Shown in pieces: positions 36,011 to 44,697 of a DNA stretch of 64,000 bases. The position numbers and the translations under genes are program-made. Positions within the stretch are counted from its first letter, which is position 1. Every line of letters starts with the position of its first letter. Below the pieces are notes generated by a model. The model saw nothing but the letters and a program-made list of their open reading frames with translations, searched no databases and had not been told where the DNA came from. This DNA is from Anaerolineales bacterium (GTDB lineage Bacteria > Chloroflexota > Anaerolineae > Aggregatilineales > UBA2796), in assembly GCA_015075625.1 (NCBI GenBank), contig JABTTZ010000002.1, forward strand, positions 620,001 to 684,000, written 5' to 3'.

Positions 36011-36562
36011 ATGGGATTGTCAAAAGATCAGCGGAAGGAACTCCTCAGCCTTGTGAAAGCCCGTTTTGAGACCCACCTGAAACGCCACCCTAAAATCGAA
36101 TGGGCGAGCGTCCAAGCAAAGCTAGAGGCAAATCCTAGTGCGCTGCACGCGCTTTATGAGATGGAACGAACGGGTGGTGAGCCGGATGTTGTCGGTTATG
36201 ATGCGGCAACGGGCGAGTATCTCATCTATGATTGTTCGCCAGAAAGTCCACAGGGTCGCCGCAGCCTGTGTTATGACGACGACGCGCTGGAGGCACGGAA
36301 AGCGAATAAACCAACAGGCAGCGCGGTGGGGGCAGCAGCCGCTATGGGCATTGTTCTTTTGACCGAAGGCGAATACCGGGCATTGCAAAGGCTTGGGGAG
36401 TTTGATACAAAAACCTCAAGTTGGGTAAAAACGCCAGTGGCAATTAGAGAACGTGGCGGCGCCATTTTTGCCGATTACCGCTATGGTGCGGTATTCATCT
36501 ATCACAATGGCGCGGACTCATACTATGCGGCGAGGGGGTTTCGCGGCGTGCTAAGGGTCTGA
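36011..36562 (+). CDS. DUF4256 family protein
   Basis: 183 residues matching a conserved protein family of unknown function: RHPKIEWASVQAKLEANP, MERTGGEPDVVGYDAATG, YDCSPESPQGRRSLCYD, FDTKTSSWVKTP and FIYHNGADSYYAARGFRG. The high Trp/Tyr/Asp/Glu conservation hints at an enzymatic or binding role, but none is known to me. The ATG at 36011 follows AGAAAGG by nine bases. It stands alone between dtd and a repeat element. Confidence 0.85.
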   Translation: MGLSKDQRKELLSLVKARFETHLKRHPKIEWASVQAKLEANPSALHALYEMERTGGEPDVVGYDAATGEYLIYDCSPESPQGRRSLCYDDDALEARKANKPTGSAVGAAAAMGIVLLTEGEYRALQRLGEFDTKTSSWVKTPVAIRERGGAIFADYRYGAVFIYHNGADSYYAARGFRGVLRV

Positions 36563-36597
36563 ACCGTGCGAGAGCGCTGACCTTCAAAAGCATATAG

Positions 36598-36730
36598 ACG
36601 TTACGCAGTTGCCCTCATCCCCTACCCCCTTCTCTCAGTAGGAGAAGGGGGAATCCATTTTTTGAGGGGCTTCCCCCTCAAACTCCCCCTTTCGATGAAT
36701 ATAGGGTAAACAAGTTCAACTGCGTAAGTT
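36598..36730 (+). repeat. MITE-like element with terminal inverted repeats
   Basis: TTACGCAGTTG at 36601-36611 is matched by its perfect inverse CAACTGCGTAA at 36717-36727; the outer bases also partly pair. Inside lie CCCTTCTC/GGAGAAGGGG and TTGAGGGG/CCCCCTCA inverted pairs. At ~130 bases with no coding capacity, this looks like a non-autonomous mobile element. A related copy, inverted, lies at 3890-4014. No transposase of matching type was found. Confidence 0.6.
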
Positions 36731-36839
36731 CTAAGTATATTGACAAACGACACCCCTCGGCGTGACGCCCCTCACTGCTCATTAACGGAGGGGCATGTTA
36801 CACTGTGGCAACCTCTAACACAAAGCATGAGAGTGCCGT

Positions 36840-37454
36840 ATGCGTCAATGGATCGCCCGTCTGTGGTTTGGATGCCTTGCCCTTGTCCTCATCGTGAGCG
36901 CCTGCAACGCGCCCGCCGCATTCCCAACCAGCACACCTTCAACCGGGGTGACAACTTTCGACCCGCCGATTATCCTGAGCGCCTTCACGATGACCGCAGC
37001 CGATGGCAGCCCCGCCGATCTTGCCACGCTTAAGGGGCATTACACGCTTTTGTCCTTTGGCTACACCCATTGCCCCGATGTTTGCCCCATTACGCTTGGC
37101 TATTTCACCCAGATCAAAGCGGCGCTTGCCGAGGACGCCGCAGGGTTGACGATTCTGTTCGTCAGCGTTGATGGCGCACGGGATACGCCCGAACGTCTGC
37201 GCGAGTACCTGAACAACTTCGACAAAGACTTTCTTGGCTTCACCGGCGACGATGCTGCCGCACGAGCGCTGATCGGGCAGTTTGGCGGGCAGTTTACCCT
37301 GAACAACGGGGGGGGCTTGCGTGATAACTACACGGTGGATCATACCGCCTCGTCCTATCTGGTGAATCCGCAAGGGGAAATCATTCGTAAGTTTTCCTAC
37401 GGGTCAGAGGTGGAAATTGTCGCCAAGGCAATCCGACAGGCGCTGAAAGGATGA
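36840..37454 (+). CDS. SCO1/SenC family copper-binding lipoprotein
   Basis: 204 residues. Signal peptide with lipobox VLIVSAC places a lipidated Cys22 at the membrane surface. The thioredoxin-fold domain has the copper ligands in THCPDVCPITLG (C-x3-C) and the distal His in YTVDHTASSYL. SCO proteins deliver copper to the CuA site of cytochrome oxidase or act as thiol-disulfide reductases. No oxidase genes are nearby. It ends 12 bases from the convergent glpD stop. Confidence 0.93.
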   Translation: MRQWIARLWFGCLALVLIVSACNAPAAFPTSTPSTGVTTFDPPIILSAFTMTAADGSPADLATLKGHYTLLSFGYTHCPDVCPITLGYFTQIKAALAEDAAGLTILFVSVDGARDTPERLREYLNNFDKDFLGFTGDDAAARALIGQFGGQFTLNNGGGLRDNYTVDHTASSYLVNPQGEIIRKFSYGSEVEIVAKAIRQALKG

Positions 37455-37466
37455 GTGTCCCCCACC

Positions 37467-39206
37467 CTACCCCCGCTGAGGGCGGAGCAGCAGCCACACC
37501 CCCAACACGCCGATAAGCACGGCAAACGCGCTGAGCAGCGGCAGAGGGTTTTTCTTTTTCGCCCGCACAATGCCCCTCAGCAGCGTGGCAGGATCGGAGA
37601 TCAGGGCGCGATCCGGGACGCTGTAATGAGCCGCCCATAACTCCTGATAGGCGGCTTCTTCCGCCGCCCATCGCCCATCGTCCCACCCTAACTCACGCTG
37701 GCAAACCGCCCGAATACGCGGCAGGTGATCGACGCCCCCACGCGGCAGGAGCATCCCAATCCGCGTCCGTCGCAGCAAGAGATCATCAAGGTGCTGAACG
37801 GACTCGCAGTGTGCCGAATGGCGCAGTTCTGCCCACAGAGACAGTGTGCCGGGGATCGGCTCAGCTTCCTCCGGGTGGGCGGCGATAAAGCCGAAGATTT
37901 CCAGTGCGTGCGTGCTGTAACGCCCCATAATCCGTTCAACCTGCGCTACCGAAAGAGGTATCGCAGCTAAATCATCCTCGGTGGGCATGGGCGGGTTAGG
38001 ATCGATGGGCGGCGCGGCGCGATCTGGTTCGGGCATGTCGGGAAGGTAGCGGTGGGCAGCGGCGAGGGCATCCAGCGCCATGAGACGGAAGGTCGTCAGC
38101 TTGCCGCCCGTGACGGTGATCAGCCCCTCCTCGTCCCAAACGGCATAATCGCGGGATTCCTTCGAGGGATCGGCTTTCCCCGTCCCTACGACGGGGCGGA
38201 CGCCCGCCCATGTCCCAATCACATCGTCCAGAGTCACCCCCGCAGCGGGGAACTGCCACAGCGCTCCGGCTAAGAGGTAGCTCACCTCCTCCGGGCTGAT
38301 TCGCGGTTCTGCCCGCAGATCGTCGTGATGGTCAACATCGGTTGTCCCGATGAGGGTGACACCCTCCCAGGGGTAGACAAAGACGGGGCGACCATCCAGC
38401 GGGTGGGCAAAACTGACCACTTGCGCCACTGGCAAACGCCACGCGGGAATGACAAGGTGACTTCCCCGCAGGGGGCGGATTTTCGCTGCCGCGCCAACTT
38501 GCCCGCGCAGATCATCCGCCCAAGCCCCTGTCGCCGCAATGACAACACGGGCGCGAATCGGCGCTTCTTCGCCCGTCGCACCCTCAAGGGTATTCACCCC
38601 AACGACCCGCCCGCCTTCACGGATCAGGCGTTCGGCGGCGCAGTAGTTGAGCGCCAACGCTCCCCGTGCGTCGGCATCGTTCAGCACGCGCATGACAAGG
38701 CGGGCGTCGTCCGTTTGGGCGTCTACATAGCGAAAGCCGCCAAGCAGCCCCTCGCGACGCAGATGGGGGGCAAGCATGAGGAATTCTTCTGCGCTGTAAT
38801 GACTGTGGGCGGTGTGACGTCTTTCGCCCGTTGCCATGACATCGTAAAGGGATAGTCCGGCGCGGTAGGCAAGCGCCCCCGGTGTATCGCCCGCGTAGGT
38901 GGCGATCAGAAAGCCGAGTTCTTCTACCAGCCCGGGCGCGGCGTTCAGCAATGCCCCTCGTTCGCGGACGCTCTCGTAGGTTAACTGCACATCGCCTGTT
39001 TTCAGATAGCGCAGCCCGCCGTGAACCATCTTTGAGGATCGGCTGCTCGTCCCCCACGCAAAATCACGCCGTTCGATGAGCGAAGCCCTCAATCCCAACC
39101 GTGCCGCTTGGTGAAGAATGCCTGCGCCAGTGATCCCGCCGCCAATGACCAGCACATCCCATGCCGTCGTTTTCAAGCGTTCCCAACGTTCGCTGCGGTG
39201 GATCAT
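37467..39206 (-). CDS. glpD: FAD-dependent glycerol-3-phosphate dehydrogenase
   Basis: 579 residues. FAD-binding DVLVIGGGITGAGILHQA at the N-terminus, then GTSSRSSKMVHGGLRYL, typical of GlpD, and a C-terminal helical domain. The last ~25 residues (PLLSAFAVLIGVLGVWLLL) form an extra hydrophobic helix, which could anchor the enzyme to the membrane; this is not usual for the family. It oxidises glycerol-3-phosphate to dihydroxyacetone phosphate, passing electrons to quinone. Its ATG overlaps the stop of the AGPS-like gene (ATGA), so both are coupled. Confidence 0.93.
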   Translation of the reverse strand: MIHRSERWERLKTTAWDVLVIGGGITGAGILHQAARLGLRASLIERRDFAWGTSSRSSKMVHGGLRYLKTGDVQLTYESVRERGALLNAAPGLVEELGFLIATYAGDTPGALAYRAGLSLYDVMATGERRHTAHSHYSAEEFLMLAPHLRREGLLGGFRYVDAQTDDARLVMRVLNDADARGALALNYCAAERLIREGGRVVGVNTLEGATGEEAPIRARVVIAATGAWADDLRGQVGAAAKIRPLRGSHLVIPAWRLPVAQVVSFAHPLDGRPVFVYPWEGVTLIGTTDVDHHDDLRAEPRISPEEVSYLLAGALWQFPAAGVTLDDVIGTWAGVRPVVGTGKADPSKESRDYAVWDEEGLITVTGGKLTTFRLMALDALAAAHRYLPDMPEPDRAAPPIDPNPPMPTEDDLAAIPLSVAQVERIMGRYSTHALEIFGFIAAHPEEAEPIPGTLSLWAELRHSAHCESVQHLDDLLLRRTRIGMLLPRGGVDHLPRIRAVCQRELGWDDGRWAAEEAAYQELWAAHYSVPDRALISDPATLLRGIVRAKKKNPLPLLSAFAVLIGVLGVWLLLRPQRG

Positions 39207-40810
39207 GGCAGTAACTTTCCGGGGTTCATAAGCCCCTCTGGATCAAAGGTGGCGAATAGAGTTCCCATTGCCTGCAAACCTAAAACACCTTTTTCCGCCT
39301 TTAGGTAGGGAGTGTGATCCAGTCCAACGCCGTGTTGGTGGCTGATCGTTGCCCCCCGCGCCATGATCACGCGGCTGGCGGCGTCCTTCAGGGCAAACCA
39401 GCGGCGGAGCGTTTCCTCATGGTTGAGGGAGGGACGAAAGACATAGGTCGTGTAGATGCTTGCCCCATGCGGGTAGACATGGGAGAGGTGGGTAAAGACA
39501 TGGACACGCTCGCCCACATCACTGAGCGCAGGGCGAATAGCATCCTCAATTCCTTTCATCGTCGCGGGGACGTTCGCCCACGTCGTCGCTGTCTCAAGGG
39601 TATCCACTGCGTAACCGCTTTCCCAAAGGGTGTTACGCAAGTAGGGCGTGCGGAAACGCCCTTTGCGCCATGTTGAGCCAAAGAGCCGCCCCACACGCCC
39701 CAATGAGACACCGCCGTGTTTGCGACACCATGCGCCAGCTTCGGCAAGGGCTGCCCGTACAAGGCGGTTTTGTCCGGTAGCTGCCATAAGCAAAAGACAT
39801 TTTCCCGCGCTGATTCCCAACCGACCTAAGACGCTCTCAATCAGGGCAATAAGCTGCTCCCGTCCGGCAAGGGCAAGGTTTGTCAGCGTCTCCGTTGGGT
39901 TGCTCAGCCGGAGCATGGAGAGGGGGACACCCGCTTGAACAATGCTCCGCGCCGCCGCCATCCCTGCGGCAAAATCGGGGAAGAACACGCCAGTGAACAC
40001 CTCCCGTTCGGGCAGCGGCATCACGCGCATGGCGGCATCGGTAAGCACCCCCAAACGCCCCTCTGATCCTAAAACGATCTCACGGAGGTCTATCCCTGCT
40101 GCCGAGGCGGGAAAAACGGGAAGGTCAAGCCGCCCAATGGGGGTTTCCACCCGCCCGCCGGCAAAGAGCCGCTCAATCCGCCCATAGTAGAGGGACTGCT
40201 GACCGCTGGAACGGGCGGCAACCCACCCACCAATGGTGGAATATTCCCACGACTGCGGGAAATGCCCCAGTGTGTAGCCCGCTGCCCGCAGTTGCGATTC
40301 AACCTCAACGCCGTTCGCCCCCGCCCCAAAGGTGGCAATCTGAGAGTCCCGATCAAGCCCCTGAAGGCGGTTCAACCGCGCCAACGAAAGCGTCAGAATG
40401 GGTGCGGCGGCGGCATCCTCACGGCGAGGATTGATATGCCCAACGACGCTTGTCCCCCCGCCGTAGGGAATCACCCACACGCCGTGATCACGGGCAAACC
40501 GGAGGAGCGCTGCCACCTCATCGGCGCTTTCGGGGAAGGCTACGCCATCAGGAAAAACGCCGATTTCCCCCGAACGGAGCGCTACCCAGTCCGGGAAGCT
40601 TTGCCCCCGCGCATGGCGCAGGCGAATCTCAGGATCGGTCTTGATCAGGGCGTGGGCGGGAAGGCGCGAGGGAGGGACGGTTCGCAGCACATCGCCCAAT
40701 GTGGCATCCTTCAGGCGCACAGGCGACCCCACAAGACGGGTGATCAGATCGAGTCCGTGCAGCGGGGGATTAACCGAATCATCCCCCCAACCATTCCAAC
40801 GGCGCGTCAT
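39203..40810 (-). CDS. FAD-binding oxidase, alkyldihydroxyacetonephosphate synthase-like
   Basis: 535 residues of the FAD_binding_4 (VAO) family. The FAD part shows VAFPESADEVAALLRFAR and YGGGTSVVGH; the cap part ends with ISHQHGVGLDHTPYLKAEKG, close to the histidine-rich block of alkylglycerone-phosphate synthase (AGPS), which swaps the acyl chain of acyl-DHAP for a fatty alcohol in ether-lipid synthesis. Coupling to glpD, whose product is dihydroxyacetone phosphate, supports that role. A glycolate-oxidase-like function is the main alternative. An acyl-DHAP acyltransferase was not seen. Confidence 0.85.
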   Translation of the reverse strand: MTRRWNGWGDDSVNPPLHGLDLITRLVGSPVRLKDATLGDVLRTVPPSRLPAHALIKTDPEIRLRHARGQSFPDWVALRSGEIGVFPDGVAFPESADEVAALLRFARDHGVWVIPYGGGTSVVGHINPRREDAAAAPILTLSLARLNRLQGLDRDSQIATFGAGANGVEVESQLRAAGYTLGHFPQSWEYSTIGGWVAARSSGQQSLYYGRIERLFAGGRVETPIGRLDLPVFPASAAGIDLREIVLGSEGRLGVLTDAAMRVMPLPEREVFTGVFFPDFAAGMAAARSIVQAGVPLSMLRLSNPTETLTNLALAGREQLIALIESVLGRLGISAGKCLLLMAATGQNRLVRAALAEAGAWCRKHGGVSLGRVGRLFGSTWRKGRFRTPYLRNTLWESGYAVDTLETATTWANVPATMKGIEDAIRPALSDVGERVHVFTHLSHVYPHGASIYTTYVFRPSLNHEETLRRWFALKDAASRVIMARGATISHQHGVGLDHTPYLKAEKGVLGLQAMGTLFATFDPEGLMNPGKLLP

Positions 40811-40850
40811 AAGCTCTCGTTTCTAAGGTCTATACAAAAGCGAACTCAGC

Positions 40851-41300
40851 CTAAAACAAACTCAACTGCGTCAGGTCTTGGGCGGGGGGGGGCGGCGGTT
40901 GTTCTGCAGGCGACGGGAGGGCTGAGGCAATTTCCGATTCGTCGTGTGCCTGTGGTTCTTCAACATATGTGGCAGGGGAAACATCCGGCTTCGGCTCAAT
41001 CATGACGGCAAGGGCAGCCTCCAAGCGTGCCAGCGCCATCTCCTCGGCGGGGGTTGTCTCCACGCGGGGCATGTCTGATTCCTCCTCAACGGGTGGGCTG
41101 TTAATTTCCGACTCGGCATCGTGCGAGGGAGGGATCCCTTCGTACTGAAGGGCGTCCAACTCGTGAGAATCGACCCCAATACGGAGCAAGACACCGCGCA
41201 AACTTGCCTCGTTGGAGGTATCTTGCTCCACTACCACGAAACGGTAATGTGCTATCAAACAGGCGTACCATTCCTCCGCAAAGGGATTATAGGTGGGCAT
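40851..41300 (-). CDS. Small acidic protein ending in a beta-clamp-binding-like motif
   Basis: 149 residues, no family recognised. A folded-looking N-terminal part (1-55: FAEEWYACLIAHYRFVVVEQ, LRGVLLRIGVDSHELDAL) is followed by an acidic, proline-rich disordered tail. The last residues are LTQLSLF-stop; QLSLF matches the consensus pentapeptide (QL[S/D]LF) used by bacterial polymerases and repair proteins to bind the DnaN sliding clamp, and it sits at the extreme C-terminus after a flexible tail as in many such partners. It is in a run with NurA and a nuclease. The clamp role is inference. Confidence 0.7.
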   Translation of the reverse strand: MPTYNPFAEEWYACLIAHYRFVVVEQDTSNEASLRGVLLRIGVDSHELDALQYEGIPPSHDAESEINSPPVEEESDMPRVETTPAEEMALARLEAALAVMIEPKPDVSPATYVEEPQAHDESEIASALPSPAEQPPPPPAQDLTQLSLF

Positions 41301-41347
41301 CGGTTAGACCTTTTGCCTCCTCGTTCCGAGATGAATTCTGTTAGGAA

Positions 41348-42757
41348 TTACAGCGTGAAACTTTGCCCAAAGGTCGGCAGATCAATGTGTTCCAAACCCA
41401 CCTCTGCCGTCAAGCCTTGTTTCAGTGAAAGCAGCGGCTTTTCTTCGCCATGCACAAGGAAGGTTCGGCGGGGCTTCTTCTTGATCGCCCCTGCCCAATT
41501 TAACAAATCCGTCCGTCCAGCGTGTGCCGAAAAGCCGCTGATGCGAACGATCTCCGCACGAACATCAAACTTTTCGCCAAAGATGCTCACGGGCGATTCA
41601 TGGTTTTCCAGTTTACGCCCTAGTGTGTGTTCCGCCTGAAAACCAACCAGCAAAATGGTGTTCCGCTTCTGCTCAATGTTGTTGCGCAGATGGTGCAAAA
41701 TGCGCCCCGATTCCGCCATCCCACTGGCGCTAATGATCACAATGGGGCGATCAATCCCATTCAGCGCCTTGCTGTCATCCGCCGAGCGCGTGTATTTCAA
41801 CCCCCTAAACCCAAAGGGATCGCGGCTGGCGGCTGAGCCGCTAATGAATTCGCGGATTTCTTCATCATAACATTCAGGGTGGTTGCTGAACACACCGGTG
41901 ACATTCACGGCGAGTGGGCTATCGACATATATCTCCATCGGCGGGATTTTCTGCTCAAGGGTGAGTTGGTGTAGGGTGTACACAAGCTCTTGCGCCCGTC
42001 CAACGGCAAAGGAGGGGATGATCACCTTGCCCCCCCGTGCATAGGTGCGTCCGATCACATCTTGGAGGATCGCTTTCGCATCGTCATAGCTTTCGTGATC
42101 TTTATCGCCGTAGGTGCTTTCCATAATCAGCACATCCGCCTCATCAATGGTCGATGGGTCGCGCAGGATGGGCGCCCCGGGTGAGCCAATATCGCCGCTA
42201 AAGACCAACTGAATGTCTTTGCCCGCCTCACGGTCTTCGATGGTCAGGCTGGTAATGGCGCTCCCTAGCATATGTCCAGCATCACGAAAGGTGAGTGCGA
42301 TTCCGGGCAAAATCTCAACAGTGCGTTCGTAGCCCACACTCCGCAGGTATTTCAGTGCCTTCACCGCATCCTCTTGGGTGTAGAGCGGTTTGAAGGGGGG
42401 CAGTCCCTCACGGGTGCGAATCTTGTTCGTAAATTTGACATCGCTCTCTTGAATGTGGGCGCTGTCGAGGAGCATTGCCCCGCACAGGTCTTGAGTTGCC
42501 CCTGTGCAGAAAATATCCCCCCGAAAGCCGTTCTTTACCAGCATAGGAATATTTCCGGCGTGGTCGGTATGGGCGTGGGAGAGAACCATCACATCGATCT
42601 GCGCCGCATCAAAGGGAAGTTTGCGGTTTTTATCAAAGGCTTCCGAGCGCTTGCCCTGAAACAAGCCGCAGTCCAGCAAGATGCGCCGCCCGTTGACCTC
42701 AATGAGGTGTTTGCTACCCGTCACTTCGTGGGCAGCCCCATGAAAGGTAATCTTCAT
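41348..42757 (-). CDS. Metallo-beta-lactamase/beta-CASP nuclease with RMMBL domain
   Basis: 469 residues. The zinc-binding motif is SHAHTDHAGN (H61, H63, D65, H66), with FRDAGHMLGSA and FSGDIGSPG as further metal ligands, a beta-CASP insert (IIPSFAVGRAQE, YVDSPLA, ISASGMAESGR) and the terminal RMMBL part (FSAHAGRTDLL, FLVHGE). This is the CPSF73/YSH1-like branch of RNA nucleases, distinct from RNase J. Bacterial members are thought to process RNA; DNA-acting beta-CASP enzymes (Artemis, SNM1/Pso2) also exist. The gene begins 14 bases after the HAS-barrel gene. Confidence 0.92.
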   Translation of the reverse strand: MKITFHGAAHEVTGSKHLIEVNGRRILLDCGLFQGKRSEAFDKNRKLPFDAAQIDVMVLSHAHTDHAGNIPMLVKNGFRGDIFCTGATQDLCGAMLLDSAHIQESDVKFTNKIRTREGLPPFKPLYTQEDAVKALKYLRSVGYERTVEILPGIALTFRDAGHMLGSAITSLTIEDREAGKDIQLVFSGDIGSPGAPILRDPSTIDEADVLIMESTYGDKDHESYDDAKAILQDVIGRTYARGGKVIIPSFAVGRAQELVYTLHQLTLEQKIPPMEIYVDSPLAVNVTGVFSNHPECYDEEIREFISGSAASRDPFGFRGLKYTRSADDSKALNGIDRPIVIISASGMAESGRILHHLRNNIEQKRNTILLVGFQAEHTLGRKLENHESPVSIFGEKFDVRAEIVRISGFSAHAGRTDLLNWAGAIKKKPRRTFLVHGEEKPLLSLKQGLTAEVGLEHIDLPTFGQSFTL

Positions 42758-42771
42758 GATTCGTGTCTTTC

Positions 42772-43362
42772 TTATGGTTTGATGAGGCGCAGCAAGTGAT
42801 TTAAGCGGGGGAGATCACCGCTTAACAATTGCGCCAAACGCCGTCCAGATCGTACCAGAAAATCGCGTTGTTCGCGCTCATGACGTGCCAATGCCGCGTT
42901 TTTGACCGCTGCCGCCAGCAATTCCTCCGCCGGCACTTCCGAGGTGTTCAGAATCAGGCGGAAGAAATCGGCGTTCTCGGTGAAGGCGATCACGGTGTCG
43001 GCATCGCATAGGTAGACTGGATCAAGGCTGAGCGGCGGACGCGGCGGCAGCGCTTGATAAATATCGCCGCGCACCTGATAGCCAATGTTGACGATGCTGA
43101 TCTCAACCGGAATCATCCGGTTTTCGCGCTGGTCACGGATGGCAGCGGTGGTCAGGTTATTCGCCATGATCAACTGGCGAACGAGCGGATCGTCGTCAAT
43201 GCGAATGGCGTAGATCAGCCCGATGATGCGCAAGGACTCATCATGTTCGGTGTAGACGAACGCGCCAAAATACGGCGTCGTAATCTCACTGCCGCGCATC
43301 CCGCAGGCATACCCTGTTGTGCTTGCGCGTAAGACGCGCCCAATCAAGCCCGAATCGTCCAC
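42772..43362 (-). CDS. Stand-alone HAS-barrel-like protein (HerA N-terminal-type domain)
   Basis: 196 residues. The N-terminal ~110 (GLIGRVLRASTTGYACGM, TTPYFGAFVYTEHD, RIIGLIYAIRIDDDPLVRQL) resemble the HAS barrel, the small domain at the start of HerA and ATP synthase subunits; in HerA it helps dock the NurA nuclease. No P-loop or ATPase core follows; instead there is a helical C-terminus (AAVKNAALARHEREQRDFLV). The GTG at 43362 has GAAGGAG 11 bases upstream. It lies 20 bases after nurA, fitting a NurA partner. The domain call is by pattern and needs profile confirmation. Confidence 0.68.
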   Translation of the reverse strand: MDDSGLIGRVLRASTTGYACGMRGSEITTPYFGAFVYTEHDESLRIIGLIYAIRIDDDPLVRQLIMANNLTTAAIRDQRENRMIPVEISIVNIGYQVRGDIYQALPPRPPLSLDPVYLCDADTVIAFTENADFFRLILNTSEVPAEELLAAAVKNAALARHEREQRDFLVRSGRRLAQLLSGDLPRLNHLLRLIKP

Positions 43363-43382
43363 GTTGGCATCGACTCCTTCAA

Positions 43383-44588
43383 TTAAACCCCTTCATGGTG
43401 GCGGCGACCATAGCGAGCAAGGTGTTTGCTGCTCAATTTTTGAGACATTTCCAACCGCTGCCGATTTTTCAAGAGCGCTACTGCAATCATGTCGTCAAGA
43501 TAACGCTTCTCGGCGGGCTGCACCACAGCGATTTCATCGGCACGGGTTAACGCATAGGGATAACGATCTGTGATCTGGCACTGGCGGTGAAGGATGGACT
43601 GCACGGCGTTGACCAGCGGCTTGTTACGTGCCACCCACATGGGCAGTTCCACCCGCACAATGTAGGGGGCTTGTCCGGTTGAGGCGGCGTTTAGATAGAA
43701 AAAGACGATCTCTTGATGGTCGCCATGCCGTTCTTTGTATTCTTTGTTCAGCGGACTTTGCTGAATCATCAGCCCAGAGCGACTCCCAGGGGGCAGCAGG
43801 CGGGCATAGAGATCGCTGTCGGTGATGTTCTCCAAAAGCGGAACGCTGACGTTCAGGCGGGTTACTTCGTCTTCGGTGAGGGTCATCAGGTAAAGCGTAT
43901 AGACAAGGAAGCGGCTGGAGGGGCGATCCACATAGCCGGTCAGGGCAACACCCTCATCAAAGAGGAAATCCATCGCCTCGTGGTAGTCCATCGTCAACAT
44001 GCCCGCGTTCGGAATATCTTTCCCCATCGGCATTCCGATCAGGGGTCCGTCATAAAGCGCGATACGCGGCGTGGCGTCGTCCCCTTTACGGATGGCGACT
44101 TTGGCAAGGGTTTGCATTTCATAGACCGTTCGCCGCGCATTGATTGCCCCACTGCTGATCAAGCGCCCCTCGCTGTCACGGATGTCTTCCTCGCGGTAGT
44201 ACAACTGCGGCTCAACCACGATCTCCGGCAGGCGATCCGTGCCGTGATGATAGATGAACACACCAATATTCGTTAGCCAGTAAGGGGCGGGCGCGTGTTG
44301 GTCGGGGTAGATTTGCGAACCATCCGCCGCGTAGATCGTTGCCAAATCTGGCGCGGGGCAAAGGTCAATCGGTCTATTCAGCGGCTCATCCATTGGCGCA
44401 GCGCCGCGAAACCCGGCGTCATTGTGACGGGCGAGTAAGATGCGCTCCCAAATTTCATTCAGATCAGTTGCCTTCATCAGCAGATCAAAGGCAGTTTCGG
44501 TCTGCTCCAAAATGCTGCTGCGCTGATCGGCAACTTCCAAGCCCATTTGCGCGACTTGCGGTTCAATCTTCTCAAAAGGGAGTGCCAT
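43383..44588 (-). CDS. nurA: NurA-domain nuclease
   Basis: 401 residues. The NurA domain is marked by IYAADGSQIYPDQH (metal-binding D89), RIALYDGPLIG (D180), the LVYTLYLMTL region and the C-terminal YPYALTRADEIAVV. NurA is a 5'-3' nuclease which in archaea acts with HerA, Mre11 and Rad50 in end resection; bacterial forms occur in thermophiles, cyanobacteria and Chloroflexota. It is the first gene of a long minus-strand run. HerA is absent from the window, but a HAS-barrel protein follows immediately. A ~45-residue helical N-terminus precedes the domain. Confidence 0.85.
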   Translation of the reverse strand: MALPFEKIEPQVAQMGLEVADQRSSILEQTETAFDLLMKATDLNEIWERILLARHNDAGFRGAAPMDEPLNRPIDLCPAPDLATIYAADGSQIYPDQHAPAPYWLTNIGVFIYHHGTDRLPEIVVEPQLYYREEDIRDSEGRLISSGAINARRTVYEMQTLAKVAIRKGDDATPRIALYDGPLIGMPMGKDIPNAGMLTMDYHEAMDFLFDEGVALTGYVDRPSSRFLVYTLYLMTLTEDEVTRLNVSVPLLENITDSDLYARLLPPGSRSGLMIQQSPLNKEYKERHGDHQEIVFFYLNAASTGQAPYIVRVELPMWVARNKPLVNAVQSILHRQCQITDRYPYALTRADEIAVVQPAEKRYLDDMIAVALLKNRQRLEMSQKLSSKHLARYGRRHHEGV

Positions 44589-44684
44589 AGTGTCTGCTGT
44601 GTCTCAGAACGTCTGTGCGATCATCAGCGCGAGTCTATCATGAGACAGGCACAGCGTCAATCGTCCCTCCCGAGCGAAGGCTGA

Positions 44685-44690
44685 TATACT
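44685..44690 (+). promoter_or_regulatory. Possible -10 box giving a leaderless mRNA
   Basis: TATACT preceded by TGA, seven bases before the GNAT start codon. The same box lies six bases before accC. At this distance transcription would start on or next to the ATG. Confidence 0.35.
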
Positions 44691-44697
44691 TGTGGCT

